Below are positions 26,949 to 36,315 of a stretch of 64,000 nucleotides of DNA, one piece after another; within the stretch, counting starts at the first letter, position 1, and each line of letters begins with the position of its first letter. Position numbers and translations under genes: made by a program. The notes under the pieces were generated by a model that was not told where the DNA came from, ran no database searches, and saw only the letters and a program-made list of their open reading frames with translations. Origin of the DNA: DASPKM01 sp035628135 (lineage in GTDB: Bacteria; Bacteroidota; Bacteroidia; Chitinophagales; Chitinophagaceae). The stretch spans positions 186,001 to 250,000 of the forward strand of contig DASPKM010000010.1 of NCBI GenBank assembly GCA_035628135.1. Direction: 5' to 3'.

Positions 26949-27836
26949 TTAATCCGTCAACGGTTTACCGGGATTGCCAACTACCGTCTGCTTGCGCGGT
27001 ACGTCCTTAAGCACCACCGCTCCCATTCCAACCACGCATGCTTCACCCAATTCTATCTTATTCAACAGCGAGGCCGAAGGAGCAACCCAGCAGTTCTTTC
27101 CAATACGGGTACTGCCTCCTATCATAGCATTGGCTATGATCAAAGAGTTCTCATCTATTGATACGCCGTGCGCGATATGCACTAAATTATCAACCTTCAC
27201 ATTGTTGCGTAAAATGGTGCTGCCCAAAACAGCGCGGTCGATGCAGGTATTATTCCCTATCTCTACATTGTCTTCAATGACTACATTGCCCAGGTGCGGG
27301 ATGACAACATATTTTTTCTCATCATTCAGTTCGTAGCCAAACCCAACGCCACCGATGGTGTTGTTAGCGCCTATTTTTACATTATTGCCGATCACGCACC
27401 GGCTATATATAACAGTATTATGTCCGATGCTGGTATTGTTTCCAATAACGCAATCCTTTTCAATCACCACGTTGTTTCCGATTTGAACCTGCTTGCCCAA
27501 TTGCACGCTGGGATGAATGACAGCGCTGGCAGCTATCACATCAACACCGCTTTCAACAGGGTTGAAAAGTTCCAGCAATTGCCTGAAACTATCCCGCGGA
27601 TTGGAAGTAATGATATAGTTGCAGCCCTTCTGCACAAATGGCCTGGCAGCAACAGAACATATTATGGTACCATGTTTCAGGCCAGCCAATGCTTCTACAT
27701 TCTTATCGCTGCACCAGCATATTACATCGTTTCTCGCATTACTACCATCCAAGGCAATTACTTCCGTAATATCTTGTTCGATGTTCCCTATAAATTCAAG
27801 ATGCCGGATGCGTGAGATAATATCGGAAAGCCTCAT
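26949..27836 (-). CDS. LpxD-like acyltransferase (left-handed beta-helix)
   Basis: 295 residues. A small N-terminal uridine-binding-like domain (1-100) precedes a long hexapeptide beta-helix. GGVGFGYE (162-169) and NLVHIAHG (217-224, His223 at the LpxD catalytic position) mirror UDP-3-O-acyl-glucosamine N-acyltransferase. In this operon it more likely N-acylates an amino sugar of the exopolysaccharide than makes lipid A. With the deacetylase next to it, it could exchange an acetyl group for another acyl group (inference). Confidence 0.85.
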   Translation of the reverse strand: MRLSDIISRIRHLEFIGNIEQDITEVIALDGSNARNDVICWCSDKNVEALAGLKHGTIICSVAARPFVQKGCNYIITSNPRDSFRQLLELFNPVESGVDVIAASAVIHPSVQLGKQVQIGNNVVIEKDCVIGNNTSIGHNTVIYSRCVIGNNVKIGANNTIGGVGFGYELNDEKKYVVIPHLGNVVIEDNVEIGNNTCIDRAVLGSTILRNNVKVDNLVHIAHGVSIDENSLIIANAMIGGSTRIGKNCWVAPSASLLNKIELGEACVVGMGAVVLKDVPRKQTVVGNPGKPLTD

Positions 27837-27845
27837 ACAATGAGT

Positions 27846-28478
27846 TTAATATACCCAGCGAATGATTTCGAACACTTCGGCAAGCTCGTTGCCCGACTGG
27901 ACGCCTCGCACTCTTGCAAGGGACTGGATAAATTCTACGTTCGCGTAGGAGCGATGCGCCTGTGATTTATAAGCACTCAGCGCTTTGCATTTTATTTCAA
28001 CATGCCTGTCCGACAGCCTGAAGAATGCGGTAGTATCAAAAGAAAAATTATTCCAGGGCAGTTCGTAACAAAGTATGCTGGAGAACTTGAATGCCCTGAT
28101 GCCTTCGTTGGTAATGGTAAAATGGTCCTGGTGAATATCTCGTATACTCGGAAGGAATACTACATCGGGCTTGACTTCTGCCTTTACTTTCAAAATATCG
28201 TCGAGTATTTCCTGCCTTTTATAGTTAAAGGTCCTAACCTCGTAATCAAGCAAAATGAGGTTTTCTTTTTTAACGCCCAATATAGCCGCTGCTTCTTTTA
28301 CTTCTTTCACCAGTATATCGGGAGGAAATTGGGGCAACACGGATTGCTGGCAGGCAGAGAATGCCATGTAGTACACTTCATTCTCCTCCTCTATCAGGCG
28401 CGCGATGGTCCCGCCGCAACCAAATTCACCATCATCCGTATGCGGTGCTAAAACCAATATTCGCTTGTTCCTGATCAT
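27846..28478 (-). CDS. PIG-L/LmbE-family zinc deacetylase
   Basis: 210 residues. The PIG-L zinc motif APHTDDGEFGCGG (H13, D15, D16) and the second site RDIHQDHFTI are present. The family removes acetyl groups from N-acetylglucosamine-type sugars. It is 1 bp from wbuX and directly followed by an LpxD-like N-acyltransferase, suggesting remodelling of an amino-sugar nitrogen in the EPS repeat. It is probably cytoplasmic, as no signal peptide is seen. Confidence 0.9.
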   Translation of the reverse strand: MIRNKRILVLAPHTDDGEFGCGGTIARLIEEENEVYYMAFSACQQSVLPQFPPDILVKEVKEAAAILGVKKENLILLDYEVRTFNYKRQEILDDILKVKAEVKPDVVFLPSIRDIHQDHFTITNEGIRAFKFSSILCYELPWNNFSFDTTAFFRLSDRHVEIKCKALSAYKSQAHRSYANVEFIQSLARVRGVQSGNELAEVFEIIRWVY

Positions 28479-28479
28479 G

Positions 28480-29676
28480 CTAGAATTTTTTGACGATCAT
28501 TTGCTGAATCGCCCGCCCTACAGGTTTCAAGACTTCTAAAAAAGGATACTGCTCAAAAACACCTTTTTCCACTGCATAGTCGGTATGTTCCTTGCGGGGC
28601 GCTTTCATGATGGCTTCAAATTCCTGCGCCGACAGGTTGAATTTCTTTAACACAAATTCATAATCCTCTTTCAACTGGTCGTGGTCATAAATGGGCTTGG
28701 CCAATTCAACGAGCGCTTCCTCTTTTGTAATCTGCCTGCTGAAGATAAGATTGCTCAGGTGGGCCTTTCTTTTATCTATCCCAAACTTCGCGGGAAGTAT
28801 ATATCCCTGGTAAAACCGGGTGAATACTGATTCATAGTGCTTGCCGCCATAGTCGCGCCATCCCAGTTCCTGCGCAATGTCTTCCTTCACCTTTTTCTTG
28901 TTGTAAGGCACATAGTTAAGCAGGTTGATCACTTCAATACCCTTACGCAGCATGTCGAAGCGCTTTTGCCTGGCCGTGAACAAGGGGAAGGTCTTGAGCG
29001 GGATGGTACCGAATTTTTTATGAATGTCTTTGATATTGGCATGGTCCGTCTTGCTCCATACCCAATAAGAAGGCAGCACGCCTTCTGTTACGATATTATA
29101 TCCACTAAGAACGTATTTGATATCATACTCAGCGGCCAACCTGTATAATGTGCCGATAATGGCATGATCTGTCAGCGCTTCAATGTCTACCACCGATGCC
29201 TTTAAATACGCCAGTTGCAGGTCTTTAAATTCATTCCAGTCCACCACGAAGGTATACAGGTCAAATCCCAGCCGCGATATAATATTCTCGATGTTTTTTA
29301 CCGCCAGTTCACTGTTCCATCCATTGTCGAAGTGCACGATCAGCGGGTTCAGCCCCAATCGCTTAGCCGTAAGGCAGAGATAGGTGCTGTCTACGCCGCC
29401 GCTAACACCGGTAATGCAATCGTATTTATGGCCCTTTCCAAACTCTTTTATTTTTTCAACAATCGCACTCAGCTTTTCTTCAGCCTCTTTTCCAAAGAAC
29501 ACCTGCTCTTTTTCTCTTTGTAAATAATCATAGTAATAGTTACAAATCCCTTTTTCATCAAAAGATATATTCGGGTCGGAAATTGTGTCCATTACACTGA
29601 TACTGCATTGCTGGTAAGGCCTGTTGCCGTTTGCCTTACGGTCGTTTCTCCATTTCGCTTCGTCGTACAATAACAT
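28480..29676 (-). CDS. wbuX: N-acetyl sugar amidotransferase, WbuX/WbpG type
   Basis: 398 residues. An ATP-pyrophosphatase with loop SGGVDS (92-97) and the family N-terminus VMDTISDPNISFDEKGICNY. With WbuY (HisH-like) and WbuZ (HisF-like) it converts an N-acetyl group of a nucleotide sugar to an acetamidino group using ammonia from glutamine. Only Cys24 and Cys45 remain where many relatives have two CxxC pairs (CSIS and CNYY here), so a metal site may be absent. Its partners lie at 32150-32917 and 33732-34349, separated by other genes. Family call is strong; substrate inferred. Confidence 0.9.
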   Translation of the reverse strand: MLLYDEAKWRNDRKANGNRPYQQCSISVMDTISDPNISFDEKGICNYYYDYLQREKEQVFFGKEAEEKLSAIVEKIKEFGKGHKYDCITGVSGGVDSTYLCLTAKRLGLNPLIVHFDNGWNSELAVKNIENIISRLGFDLYTFVVDWNEFKDLQLAYLKASVVDIEALTDHAIIGTLYRLAAEYDIKYVLSGYNIVTEGVLPSYWVWSKTDHANIKDIHKKFGTIPLKTFPLFTARQKRFDMLRKGIEVINLLNYVPYNKKKVKEDIAQELGWRDYGGKHYESVFTRFYQGYILPAKFGIDKRKAHLSNLIFSRQITKEEALVELAKPIYDHDQLKEDYEFVLKKFNLSAQEFEAIMKAPRKEHTDYAVEKGVFEQYPFLEVLKPVGRAIQQMIVKKF

Positions 29677-29680
29677 GCTC

Positions 29681-30709
29681 TCAGTTTTTTAGATTCCTGC
29701 TACTATAAATTTTTTCAATAATCTCTACCACCTTCAATCCTTCCAGGGCATTGGTGGTAATGGGCGCACGGCCTTTCAGCACGTCTACCACGTTCTCGAA
29801 AATAAAATGATGGTTGGCGGCAGAACCTTTATAGGGTCCGTAATCGTTGGGCGGGTTGGAAGGCGGCAACTCGGGCATTACATAATCTTTGATGGAGCAA
29901 ACCTCCACTTCGTTCATGTATTGGCCGCCTACTTTTACCGTACCGTTTTCCGCAATGATGGTGATGCTGCTCTCCAGGTTCTCGTGCCACACCGAAGTGG
30001 AATAATTGATGGCGCCCATGCCGCCGTTCACAAAATCGAACGTTACAAAACCTGAATCCTCAAACGCGGTAAGGTGGCGGTGGTTAAAGCTGTTGAACCG
30101 GCCATAGATATTTTCTATATCGCCGAACAGCCAGAACATAATATCGATAAAATGCGAGAACTGTGTATACAACGTTCCTCCATCCAGGTCTTTGGTGCCG
30201 TGCCAGTTTTGGCCAGTGTAATAACGTTCATCGCGGTTCCAGTAGCAATTGATCTGCACCATATACACCTGGCCGAGAATATTTTTTCGCAGTATTTCCT
30301 TCAACCATACAGACGGTGGCGAGTAGCGATTTTGCATTACGCAAAATACCTGCTTGTGCTGGTGCAGTGCTTCGTAAATAATGCGCTCGCAACCGGCCTT
30401 GCTCAGGGCCATGGGTTTTTCAACCACCACGTGCTTGCCTGCGCGCAGCCCTTTCAGCGCATGGTCTTCATGCAGCCCATTGGGAGTGGCTATGCATAAC
30501 ACGTCAAAAGGAATATCTGCTTTGAGCAATTCTTCAATGGAACAGAAAAAGGGTTGGCCGTAGCCGTTCAGCTTCAGCTCTTCTTTGCTTCGGTTATCGC
30601 ACAGGGCTACCAGTTCACATTCCTTATTATTGGAGATCATGGCGGCGTGCCTTTTGCCGATATGGCCGCACCCTACCACTGCAAACCTGATGCTTCCGTT
30701 AGTGTTCAT
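29681..30709 (-). CDS. wlbA: Gfo/Idh/MocA oxidoreductase, WlbA/WbpB-like
   Basis: 342 residues. GCGHIG (13-18) binds NAD, and EKP (97-99) is the catalytic Lys motif of the family; HFIDIMFWLFGDI is typical of WlbA. It should oxidise C3 of UDP-N-acetylglucosaminuronate, the step before transamination to a 2,3-diamino sugar. The overlap (4 bp) with the WlbB/WbpD-like acetyltransferase supports this pathway. The required aminotransferase (WbpE/WlbC) and the UDP-GlcNAc 6-dehydrogenase are not in this window. Confidence 0.85.
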   Translation of the reverse strand: MNTNGSIRFAVVGCGHIGKRHAAMISNNKECELVALCDNRSKEELKLNGYGQPFFCSIEELLKADIPFDVLCIATPNGLHEDHALKGLRAGKHVVVEKPMALSKAGCERIIYEALHQHKQVFCVMQNRYSPPSVWLKEILRKNILGQVYMVQINCYWNRDERYYTGQNWHGTKDLDGGTLYTQFSHFIDIMFWLFGDIENIYGRFNSFNHRHLTAFEDSGFVTFDFVNGGMGAINYSTSVWHENLESSITIIAENGTVKVGGQYMNEVEVCSIKDYVMPELPPSNPPNDYGPYKGSAANHHFIFENVVDVLKGRAPITTNALEGLKVVEIIEKIYSSRNLKN

Positions 30710-31281
30710 TGCCTTAGTTTGGTTACCTGGTTATTTTTCAATTGATATTGTTCTTTACTTTCCTCGCACTGCGCAATGCCGTCTTTGTCAAATTGCAGGC
30801 GATGCCCGTACTCGCTGATCCAACCTATCTGCTTTGCCGGATTGCCTACTACCAGCGCGTAAGGAGGCACGGCCTTGGTTACCACGGCCCCAGCGCCTAT
30901 AAAGGCATACTCGCCTATTTCGTACCCGCACACGATGGTGGCATTGGCCCCGATACTGGCCCCTTTGCGGACAATGGTTTTGCGGTACTCGTTTTTACGA
31001 ACGATGGCGCTGCGCGGGTTGATCACATTGGTAAAAACCATGGACGGGCCCAGAAAAACGTCGTCTTCGCAAATAACGCCGGTATAAATAGAAACGTTGT
31101 TCTGCACCTTTACATTATTTCCCAGCATCACTTCGGGCGAAATAACGACATTTTGCCCCAGGTTGCAGTTCTCGCCAATGATGCAATTGGGCATGATGTG
31201 CGAAAAATGCCAGATTTTAGTGCCCTTGCCTATCGTGCAGCCTTCGTCTATAATGGCCGACGGGTGCGCAAAATAACTCAT
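30706..31281 (-). CDS. wlbB: UDP-2-acetamido-3-amino-glucuronate N-acetyltransferase-like, WlbB/WbpD type
   Basis: 191 residues of left-handed beta-helix. It begins YFAHPSAIIDEGCTIGKGTKIWHFSHIMPNC, and VFTNVINPRSAIVRKNEYRKTIVRKGASIGANATIVCG is the WbpD/WlbB signature. It should acetylate the 3-amino group made after WlbA and an aminotransferase act, giving a UDP-2,3-diacetamido uronic acid, a natural substrate for the WbuXYZ amidination system. Its start overlaps the upstream FkbM gene. Confidence 0.88.
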   Translation of the reverse strand: MSYFAHPSAIIDEGCTIGKGTKIWHFSHIMPNCIIGENCNLGQNVVISPEVMLGNNVKVQNNVSIYTGVICEDDVFLGPSMVFTNVINPRSAIVRKNEYRKTIVRKGASIGANATIVCGYEIGEYAFIGAGAVVTKAVPPYALVVGNPAKQIGWISEYGHRLQFDKDGIAQCEESKEQYQLKNNQVTKLRQ

Positions 31282-32150
31282 GCGGTCGGTTTTTGTTCAA
31301 AACATTGTAAAACCTGCGCCTGCAGGCCAGCGGGGAAGATAATGTAATCGCACAATTCCATATCGCTATGCGGCTCAATTGTCTCCAGCAGCTGCACCGC
31401 AATGGTATTGTTTTTAACCAGCCGGGCAATGCGGTAATCCCAGTTGCGCAGCAATTGCTGCATTTCCTGCTGGCGCTGTACTCTTAGCGTATAGTCGGGG
31501 TGCGATGGCGTATACACCGGCAGTATCTCCGACAATATAATGGGTTGCCGTGCCACGATCCATTCCTGCAATCCCTTGAGCACGTCCAGCTCGGCGCCTT
31601 CCACATCTATCTTGAGTATGGAGTGTTGCTGCGCAGGCAATAGCTGTACAACAGACTGACCATTGAACACCGGCACGTACAGCGAATGATGAATGGGCTG
31701 ATCCAGCCGGAACTGCTGCAAAATAGATGCGCTTTGGTCGGTTTCCTCATCATAATAAAAGTTCAGCTTCAGTATGCCCGTTTCACTGCTTACGCCAACC
31801 GGTAATAATTTACAGTTGAAATTGTTTAACCTGATGAGGTTTTGCACGTAATGCACGCAAACAGGATTGGGCTCGAAACCTACATATTCCATCTTGCCAA
31901 AAACGCCATGTGCTTTTATCAGGGTTTGCCCGGTATTTACACCCACATCCACAAATGCTCCTTTGAAAATGGGCTTTAGCTGCCGCAACACCTGCGTCAT
32001 CCAAACTTCGGTTAAATTAAAATTGAAATAACCCAGGTTGCCGAATAATGGTATCCTGATTTTATTTCCGTCGATGTCGATTTTTTTTCTAAGATTAAAG
32101 AGTGGTAACAGCTTTAGCCTGAAAAGGAGTTTGATAAAAAGATGATACAT
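31278..32150 (-). CDS. FkbM-family methyltransferase (second of three)
   Basis: 290 residues. FVDVGVNTGQT (67-77) is SAM motif I, followed by YVGFEPNPVCVHYVQNLI, and HSILKIDVEGAELDVLKGL is the FkbM signature with acidic DVEG. Probably O-methylates a sugar of the exopolysaccharide. Its ATG overlaps the WbuZ stop (ATGA) and its end overlaps WlbB, so it is embedded in the amidino-sugar block. Confidence 0.87.
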   Translation of the reverse strand: MYHLFIKLLFRLKLLPLFNLRKKIDIDGNKIRIPLFGNLGYFNFNLTEVWMTQVLRQLKPIFKGAFVDVGVNTGQTLIKAHGVFGKMEYVGFEPNPVCVHYVQNLIRLNNFNCKLLPVGVSSETGILKLNFYYDEETDQSASILQQFRLDQPIHHSLYVPVFNGQSVVQLLPAQQHSILKIDVEGAELDVLKGLQEWIVARQPIILSEILPVYTPSHPDYTLRVQRQQEMQQLLRNWDYRIARLVKNNTIAVQLLETIEPHSDMELCDYIIFPAGLQAQVLQCFEQKPTA

Positions 32151-32917
32151 CAGCTTCGGTTATACAACTTTTCTTTGAATTCTTTTTCCGATGGATAACT
32201 GATCAGCACCGCATTGTGCGGCCGCTGAAATACAAACATGCTGCCCGCGGCCACGGCAGATGCGTGCGCGTCGAGGGCATTTTTAAAATCGTGTATGCTG
32301 CCGGCGCCGCCGCAAGCCACTACGGGTATGCTTACTGCGTTGCTTACCGCGCTTACCAGTTGCAGGTCGTAGCCCTGGTAAGTGCCGTCTTTTTCGATGC
32401 TGTTCAATAAAATTTCACCCGCGCCGAGCTTTTCGCATTCCCGCGCAAATGATTGAGGGTCTTTGCCGCTGTTGCGGCTTCCGTTGTCGGTAAATACTTT
32501 GTATTTGCCGAGCCAGTCTTTTTTTACGTCGATGCTGATGACCACGCTCTGTGCGCCAAAGGCATTGGATATGTCTGTAATCAAACCCGGTTGGGCATGC
32601 GCCGATTTGTTGAGGATGATTTTTTCAATGCCGTTGTTCAGGATTTGTTGCGCCTGTTGAAAGGTGGTAATGCCGCCTCCATAACTGACAGGCATAAACG
32701 CTTCGCCGGCTATTTCGGCAATTTGCCTGATATCGGGAGCACGGTTTTGCTTAGTGGCTTCTATGTCGATGATGGCCAGCTCGTCTACTTCTTTCTCGTT
32801 AAATATCTTAACGGCATTAATGGGGTCGCCAATATATTTATGGTTCTTGAACTTGACGGATTTAACCAGCCCGGAATTACTTATTAACAAAACGGGTATT
32901 ACCCTATACCTGCGCAT
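32150..32917 (-). CDS. wbuZ: HisF-like glycosyl amidation protein WbuZ
   Basis: 255 residues from the ATG at 32917 (a TTG two codons upstream is in frame). Clearly a HisF barrel, but the histidine-biosynthesis catalytic Asp11 is replaced by Leu (PVLLIS in place of the usual PCLDV), while Asp130 is kept (ISID). This matches WbuZ/HisF2 proteins of O-antigen loci, which lost cyclase activity and serve as the ammonia-channelling partner of WbuY and WbuX. Not the histidine operon enzyme: no his genes adjoin. It overlaps an FkbM gene at each end. Confidence 0.92.
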   Translation of the reverse strand: MRRYRVIPVLLISNSGLVKSVKFKNHKYIGDPINAVKIFNEKEVDELAIIDIEATKQNRAPDIRQIAEIAGEAFMPVSYGGGITTFQQAQQILNNGIEKIILNKSAHAQPGLITDISNAFGAQSVVISIDVKKDWLGKYKVFTDNGSRNSGKDPQSFARECEKLGAGEILLNSIEKDGTYQGYDLQLVSAVSNAVSIPVVACGGAGSIHDFKNALDAHASAVAAGSMFVFQRPHNAVLISYPSEKEFKEKLYNRS

Positions 32918-33704
32918 TCTCAACGTTCAGGTGAACATAAATTTCCAGGAACCGGTACTCGGTAGTCCTAAGCAACTCCAGCATCTTATCGGCCGGTACA
33001 TAATGCTCCAGGTAAAACTGGTGCTCGTTGCCGTAATTGAACACGTACCTGCTGTCGAGGTTTTTCAGATAGGTAACGATGTTCAGGGTTTCCTCCAGGA
33101 ATTCAGGAAGGTTGCATTCAATGGAGATATTGGGCACCGGTGTGGTCAATCCCTTCACCACTTTCAGTTCAAAGCCTTCCACATCGATCTTTATAAAATC
33201 GGGCCTGCCGTGCTCTTTTATCAATGAGTCCAGGGTTACGGTTTCCACTTGCACGGTATCGGAGAATTTGGTAGGCTGGTCGTAGCGGGTAAGGTCTTTA
33301 TCTTCCAGGATATTCACCCATTTTTCGCTTAGCGTATTGTAGGCGCTGCCGTTGGTTTCAATGTGCAGCTCGGCGGTGCCGGGCGCGTCGGATACTGCTT
33401 TTTGCAACACCACTACCTTGCGCTCGGAGAATCGCTTTTTCAAGATGCCTGCGTTGGTATTGTCGGGCTCCACGCTTACCACTTTATCGGAAAGCCTGGC
33501 GAAAATATGCGTGTGATCGCCTACGTTAGCGCCGATATCGAATATCAGCCTGTTGTCATCGCCCAGGATATTTCGGTAAAACAAGCGTTGCTTGCGGATG
33601 TGGTCCCTGAAGGATTTGTTCCTTAACGACCTGTAAAAGTTAGTATGTTGTAATCTATCTAATAGGGGGATCTGGCCAATGGCCTTTTTTAGTAAGTTTT
33701 TCAT
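32904..33704 (-). CDS. FkbM-family methyltransferase (third of three)
   Basis: 266 residues. FDIGANVGDHT (55-65) is SAM motif I, VVSVEPDNTNAGIL is motif II, and DFIKIDVEGFELKVVKGL is the FkbM core. Likely O-methylates a sugar hydroxyl. It lies between wbuZ and wbuY, so it may act on the amidino sugar made there. The three FkbM genes are clearly diverged from each other, suggesting separate acceptor positions. Confidence 0.88.
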   Translation of the reverse strand: MKNLLKKAIGQIPLLDRLQHTNFYRSLRNKSFRDHIRKQRLFYRNILGDDNRLIFDIGANVGDHTHIFARLSDKVVSVEPDNTNAGILKKRFSERKVVVLQKAVSDAPGTAELHIETNGSAYNTLSEKWVNILEDKDLTRYDQPTKFSDTVQVETVTLDSLIKEHGRPDFIKIDVEGFELKVVKGLTTPVPNISIECNLPEFLEETLNIVTYLKNLDSRYVFNYGNEHQFYLEHYVPADKMLELLRTTEYRFLEIYVHLNVENAQV

Positions 33705-33731
33705 TTTTAATTGGATTTGTCATTGGATTTT

Positions 33732-34349
33732 TCACTGGAAATTGGATGCAAAGTTCTTATATAGCTCTATCCCGAACCGATGGCTCTTTTCGGGATGGAA
33801 TTGTACTCCCTGTATGTGGCCCCTGCCCACCGAAGCCGTAAAGCGGTAACCGTAATCGGCGGTGGCGGTCACGTCCGCCGGGTCCTCCGTTTCAACGTGG
33901 TACGAATGAACGAAATAAAACCTCGGTTCTTCGATGCCTGCGTACAGCGGCTGGTCGCCTTCCGGGTGAATGTCGGTCCAGCTCATGTGAGGTATCTTAT
34001 ACCCCTTTGGCAGCCGGTCGTTCTTAAACTTCACCACCTTGCCCTTTATCCATCCCAACCCCGCTTGGTTACCCTCTTCACTGCTTTCTACCAGCATCTG
34101 GGAACCTACGCAAACCCCCAGCACCGGCACCTTGTCGTTGAACACGCGTTCGGTCACTATTTCCCTCAGTCCCGAGGCATTGAACTGCTGCATGCAATAA
34201 TCAAACGCTCCAACCCCCGGTAATATTATTTTATCCGCCTGGCGGATAACGTCCGGGTCAGCTGTAAGCGCTGCTTTGATGCCCGCCTTCTTCAGCATAT
34301 TGCTGATGGAGGCCAGGTTTCCTACGCCGTAATTAATAATGGCAACCAT
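33732..34349 (-). CDS. wbuY: HisH-like glutamine amidotransferase WbuY
   Basis: 205 residues, class I glutaminase. Nucleophile Cys80 in GVCVGSQML (HisH proper normally has GxCLGMQ) and the His185/Glu187 pair in FHPEKS are present, so it should release ammonia from glutamine. Ammonia would pass through WbuZ to the WbuX sugar amidotransferase. Its start overlaps the second asparagine-synthase gene by 28 bp. Confidence 0.92.
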   Translation of the reverse strand: MVAIINYGVGNLASISNMLKKAGIKAALTADPDVIRQADKIILPGVGAFDYCMQQFNASGLREIVTERVFNDKVPVLGVCVGSQMLVESSEEGNQAGLGWIKGKVVKFKNDRLPKGYKIPHMSWTDIHPEGDQPLYAGIEEPRFYFVHSYHVETEDPADVTATADYGYRFTASVGRGHIQGVQFHPEKSHRFGIELYKNFASNFQ

Positions 34350-36193
34350 GAAAAGCTCCGTAATGACACGTTGAACACCTTAGCCCATCGGTTAAGGCTA
34401 ATGAGCCTGAACAGCACGCTATAGTCGCTGGGCAGGCTTTTGGTAAACGATGCCAGGAGGGATTTAATATACTGCTCGTTGAAAATGCCGGGGAAATTGG
34501 CCATGCTTTCCGTTATTTCCTGGTTAACCCAGGCGGCATTCCTGCGCATCCAGGATACTTCGGGAGCGGGAAAGCCCAGCTTGTTCTGGCGGTTTTTCAC
34601 CTTTTCCGGCAATACATCACCCAGCGCCTGCCGGAGGATGGCCTTGGAAAACCCGTCGCGGATCTTTTGCGTGTCCGGCAGGTTGTATACAAATTCCACC
34701 AGCCGGTGGTCAAGGAATGGCATCCGTGCTTCGATGGAATGGTGCATGGAATTCCTGTCGGCCGAATGCACCTGCGAAGGCAGGCTGCATACAAAAAGCT
34801 GGTGGAGGGTAAAGTGCTTCAGGTCGTAAGAGCTGGATAACAATGCCGGATCTTTTTCCAGGTAATTTTTAGCCCACCGCTGATTCAGGAAGGGCTTGAT
34901 GCCAGGGAACAAATATTTATACCTCAGTTCTATGCAGTTCCTGATAAACAGGCTCAATGGCATGGTGTGCATCAGCGCGATCTTCTTCCATTGCCGGTAG
35001 AAGTGCTGAAGGTTGGCTGAGCTCAGCAGGCCGTGCAAATAATAAAAATTGAAGGCGGTATAGCCTCCCAGGTACTCATCGGCCCCATGGCCATCGAGCA
35101 TCACCGTTAGTCCTTCGGTTTGAGCGGCTTCATACAGCTTGAACTCGGCAAAATAAGAAGCCGACAGTATCGGTTGGTCCTGCGCGTAAATGATGCGGCT
35201 AAGCGCGCAATTCGTATGCAGTTCATTGATGTCGGGAAATACCTTGACACTGTCATTGCCCGTGGTAGATATAATGGCATCTGTGTAAGGCTGTTCATCG
35301 ATCTGCGGATCGTCCCAGCAAACACTGATGCTTTTGTGCGAAGTTTTCCCGTTCAACCGCTGCATTACGCAGCAGACGGCTGAACTGTCGAGCCCACCCG
35401 AAAGCGATGCGCCTAAGTTTACATCGCTCTGTAATCTTGCAACCACCGATTGTTCGAACAGGCGCCTGAACTCGGCCGCCGCCTCGGGGAACGATATTTT
35501 TTTCGGGACCGGGTTATCCTTGAACTCATACCATTGCCGGATGGTATAGGAATGCGTTCTAAGATCGTATACCAGTTGATGCCCTGCGGGCAGTGAATGC
35601 ACACCTTCGAAAAAAGTTTCGGCCGAGTAATTGAGGGCGCCATGATTTAAAAAATGAAAAGCTACCTGGGGTTGCCAGGTTGCCCTGAAGCCGGGAAGTG
35701 CGGCTATTTGTTTTATCTCCGACGCAACTACAAAATAGTTGTCGATGATGGCATAGTGAAAAGGCTTTTGCCCGAACCTGTCCCGGCTGCAAAATAACCG
35801 TTCGCGCTTGCGGTCATAAATCACTAATGACCACATGCCTTCGAAGCGGGAGAGGCAATCTTCTTTCCAGTAATCGTAGGCAGCCAGTATAACTTCCGTA
35901 TCGCTGCGCGAATGAAATGTATACCCCGCCATCTCCAGTTGCTTGCGGAGTTGAACGAAGTTGTAGATCTCGCCGTTGTAGGTAATAATATTGTCCAGCT
36001 TCTCCATGGGCTGGGCGCCGCATGAAGTAAGGTCAATAATAGCTAGCCTGCGATGGGCAAGCCCAACGTTGTTTTCAATGAATACGCCTTCTCCATCGGG
36101 TCCGCGGTGGATGGCTTTTTCATTCAGGTTCTGCAACAAAGCCCTTGATACGGGCTGGTCATTCCTGTTAACCAGGGCGCTGATTCCGCACAT
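34322..36193 (-). CDS. asnB: Glutamine-dependent asparagine-synthase-type amidotransferase (second copy)
   Basis: 623 residues from the ATG at 36193; the frame stays open 52 codons upstream, but Cys must follow the initiator Met (MCGISALVNR), which fixes the start. SGGLDS (265-270) is the ATP loop. It differs much from the copy at 8707-10572, so it is not a recent duplication. Next to wbuY and wbuZ it probably amidates a uronic acid of the repeat unit. True asparagine synthesis cannot be ruled out. Confidence 0.92.
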   Translation of the reverse strand: MCGISALVNRNDQPVSRALLQNLNEKAIHRGPDGEGVFIENNVGLAHRRLAIIDLTSCGAQPMEKLDNIITYNGEIYNFVQLRKQLEMAGYTFHSRSDTEVILAAYDYWKEDCLSRFEGMWSLVIYDRKRERLFCSRDRFGQKPFHYAIIDNYFVVASEIKQIAALPGFRATWQPQVAFHFLNHGALNYSAETFFEGVHSLPAGHQLVYDLRTHSYTIRQWYEFKDNPVPKKISFPEAAAEFRRLFEQSVVARLQSDVNLGASLSGGLDSSAVCCVMQRLNGKTSHKSISVCWDDPQIDEQPYTDAIISTTGNDSVKVFPDINELHTNCALSRIIYAQDQPILSASYFAEFKLYEAAQTEGLTVMLDGHGADEYLGGYTAFNFYYLHGLLSSANLQHFYRQWKKIALMHTMPLSLFIRNCIELRYKYLFPGIKPFLNQRWAKNYLEKDPALLSSSYDLKHFTLHQLFVCSLPSQVHSADRNSMHHSIEARMPFLDHRLVEFVYNLPDTQKIRDGFSKAILRQALGDVLPEKVKNRQNKLGFPAPEVSWMRRNAAWVNQEITESMANFPGIFNEQYIKSLLASFTKSLPSDYSVLFRLISLNRWAKVFNVSLRSFSWLPLLITA

Positions 36194-36315
36194 TGCAATC
36201 GTTTTTTTAGATCTGTGAGCACAGAGGTAAGTATCAGCAACCTTTCCACCCCCTACCAAGCGGTAGAAGGCAGTATGTCTGGACAGGCTTTTCATTTCAT
36301 CGGGTATCCCAGGCA

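Noticed and set aside
26949..27836. Housekeeping LpxD of lipid A synthesis
   Set aside because: The fold and catalytic His match, but the gene lies alone among EPS genes without other lpx genes, so a sugar N-acyltransferase role is more likely.
28480..34349. Histidine biosynthesis operon (HisH, HisF)
   Set aside because: No other his genes are present, HisF lacks Asp11, and a WbuX-type amidotransferase and sugar genes surround them.
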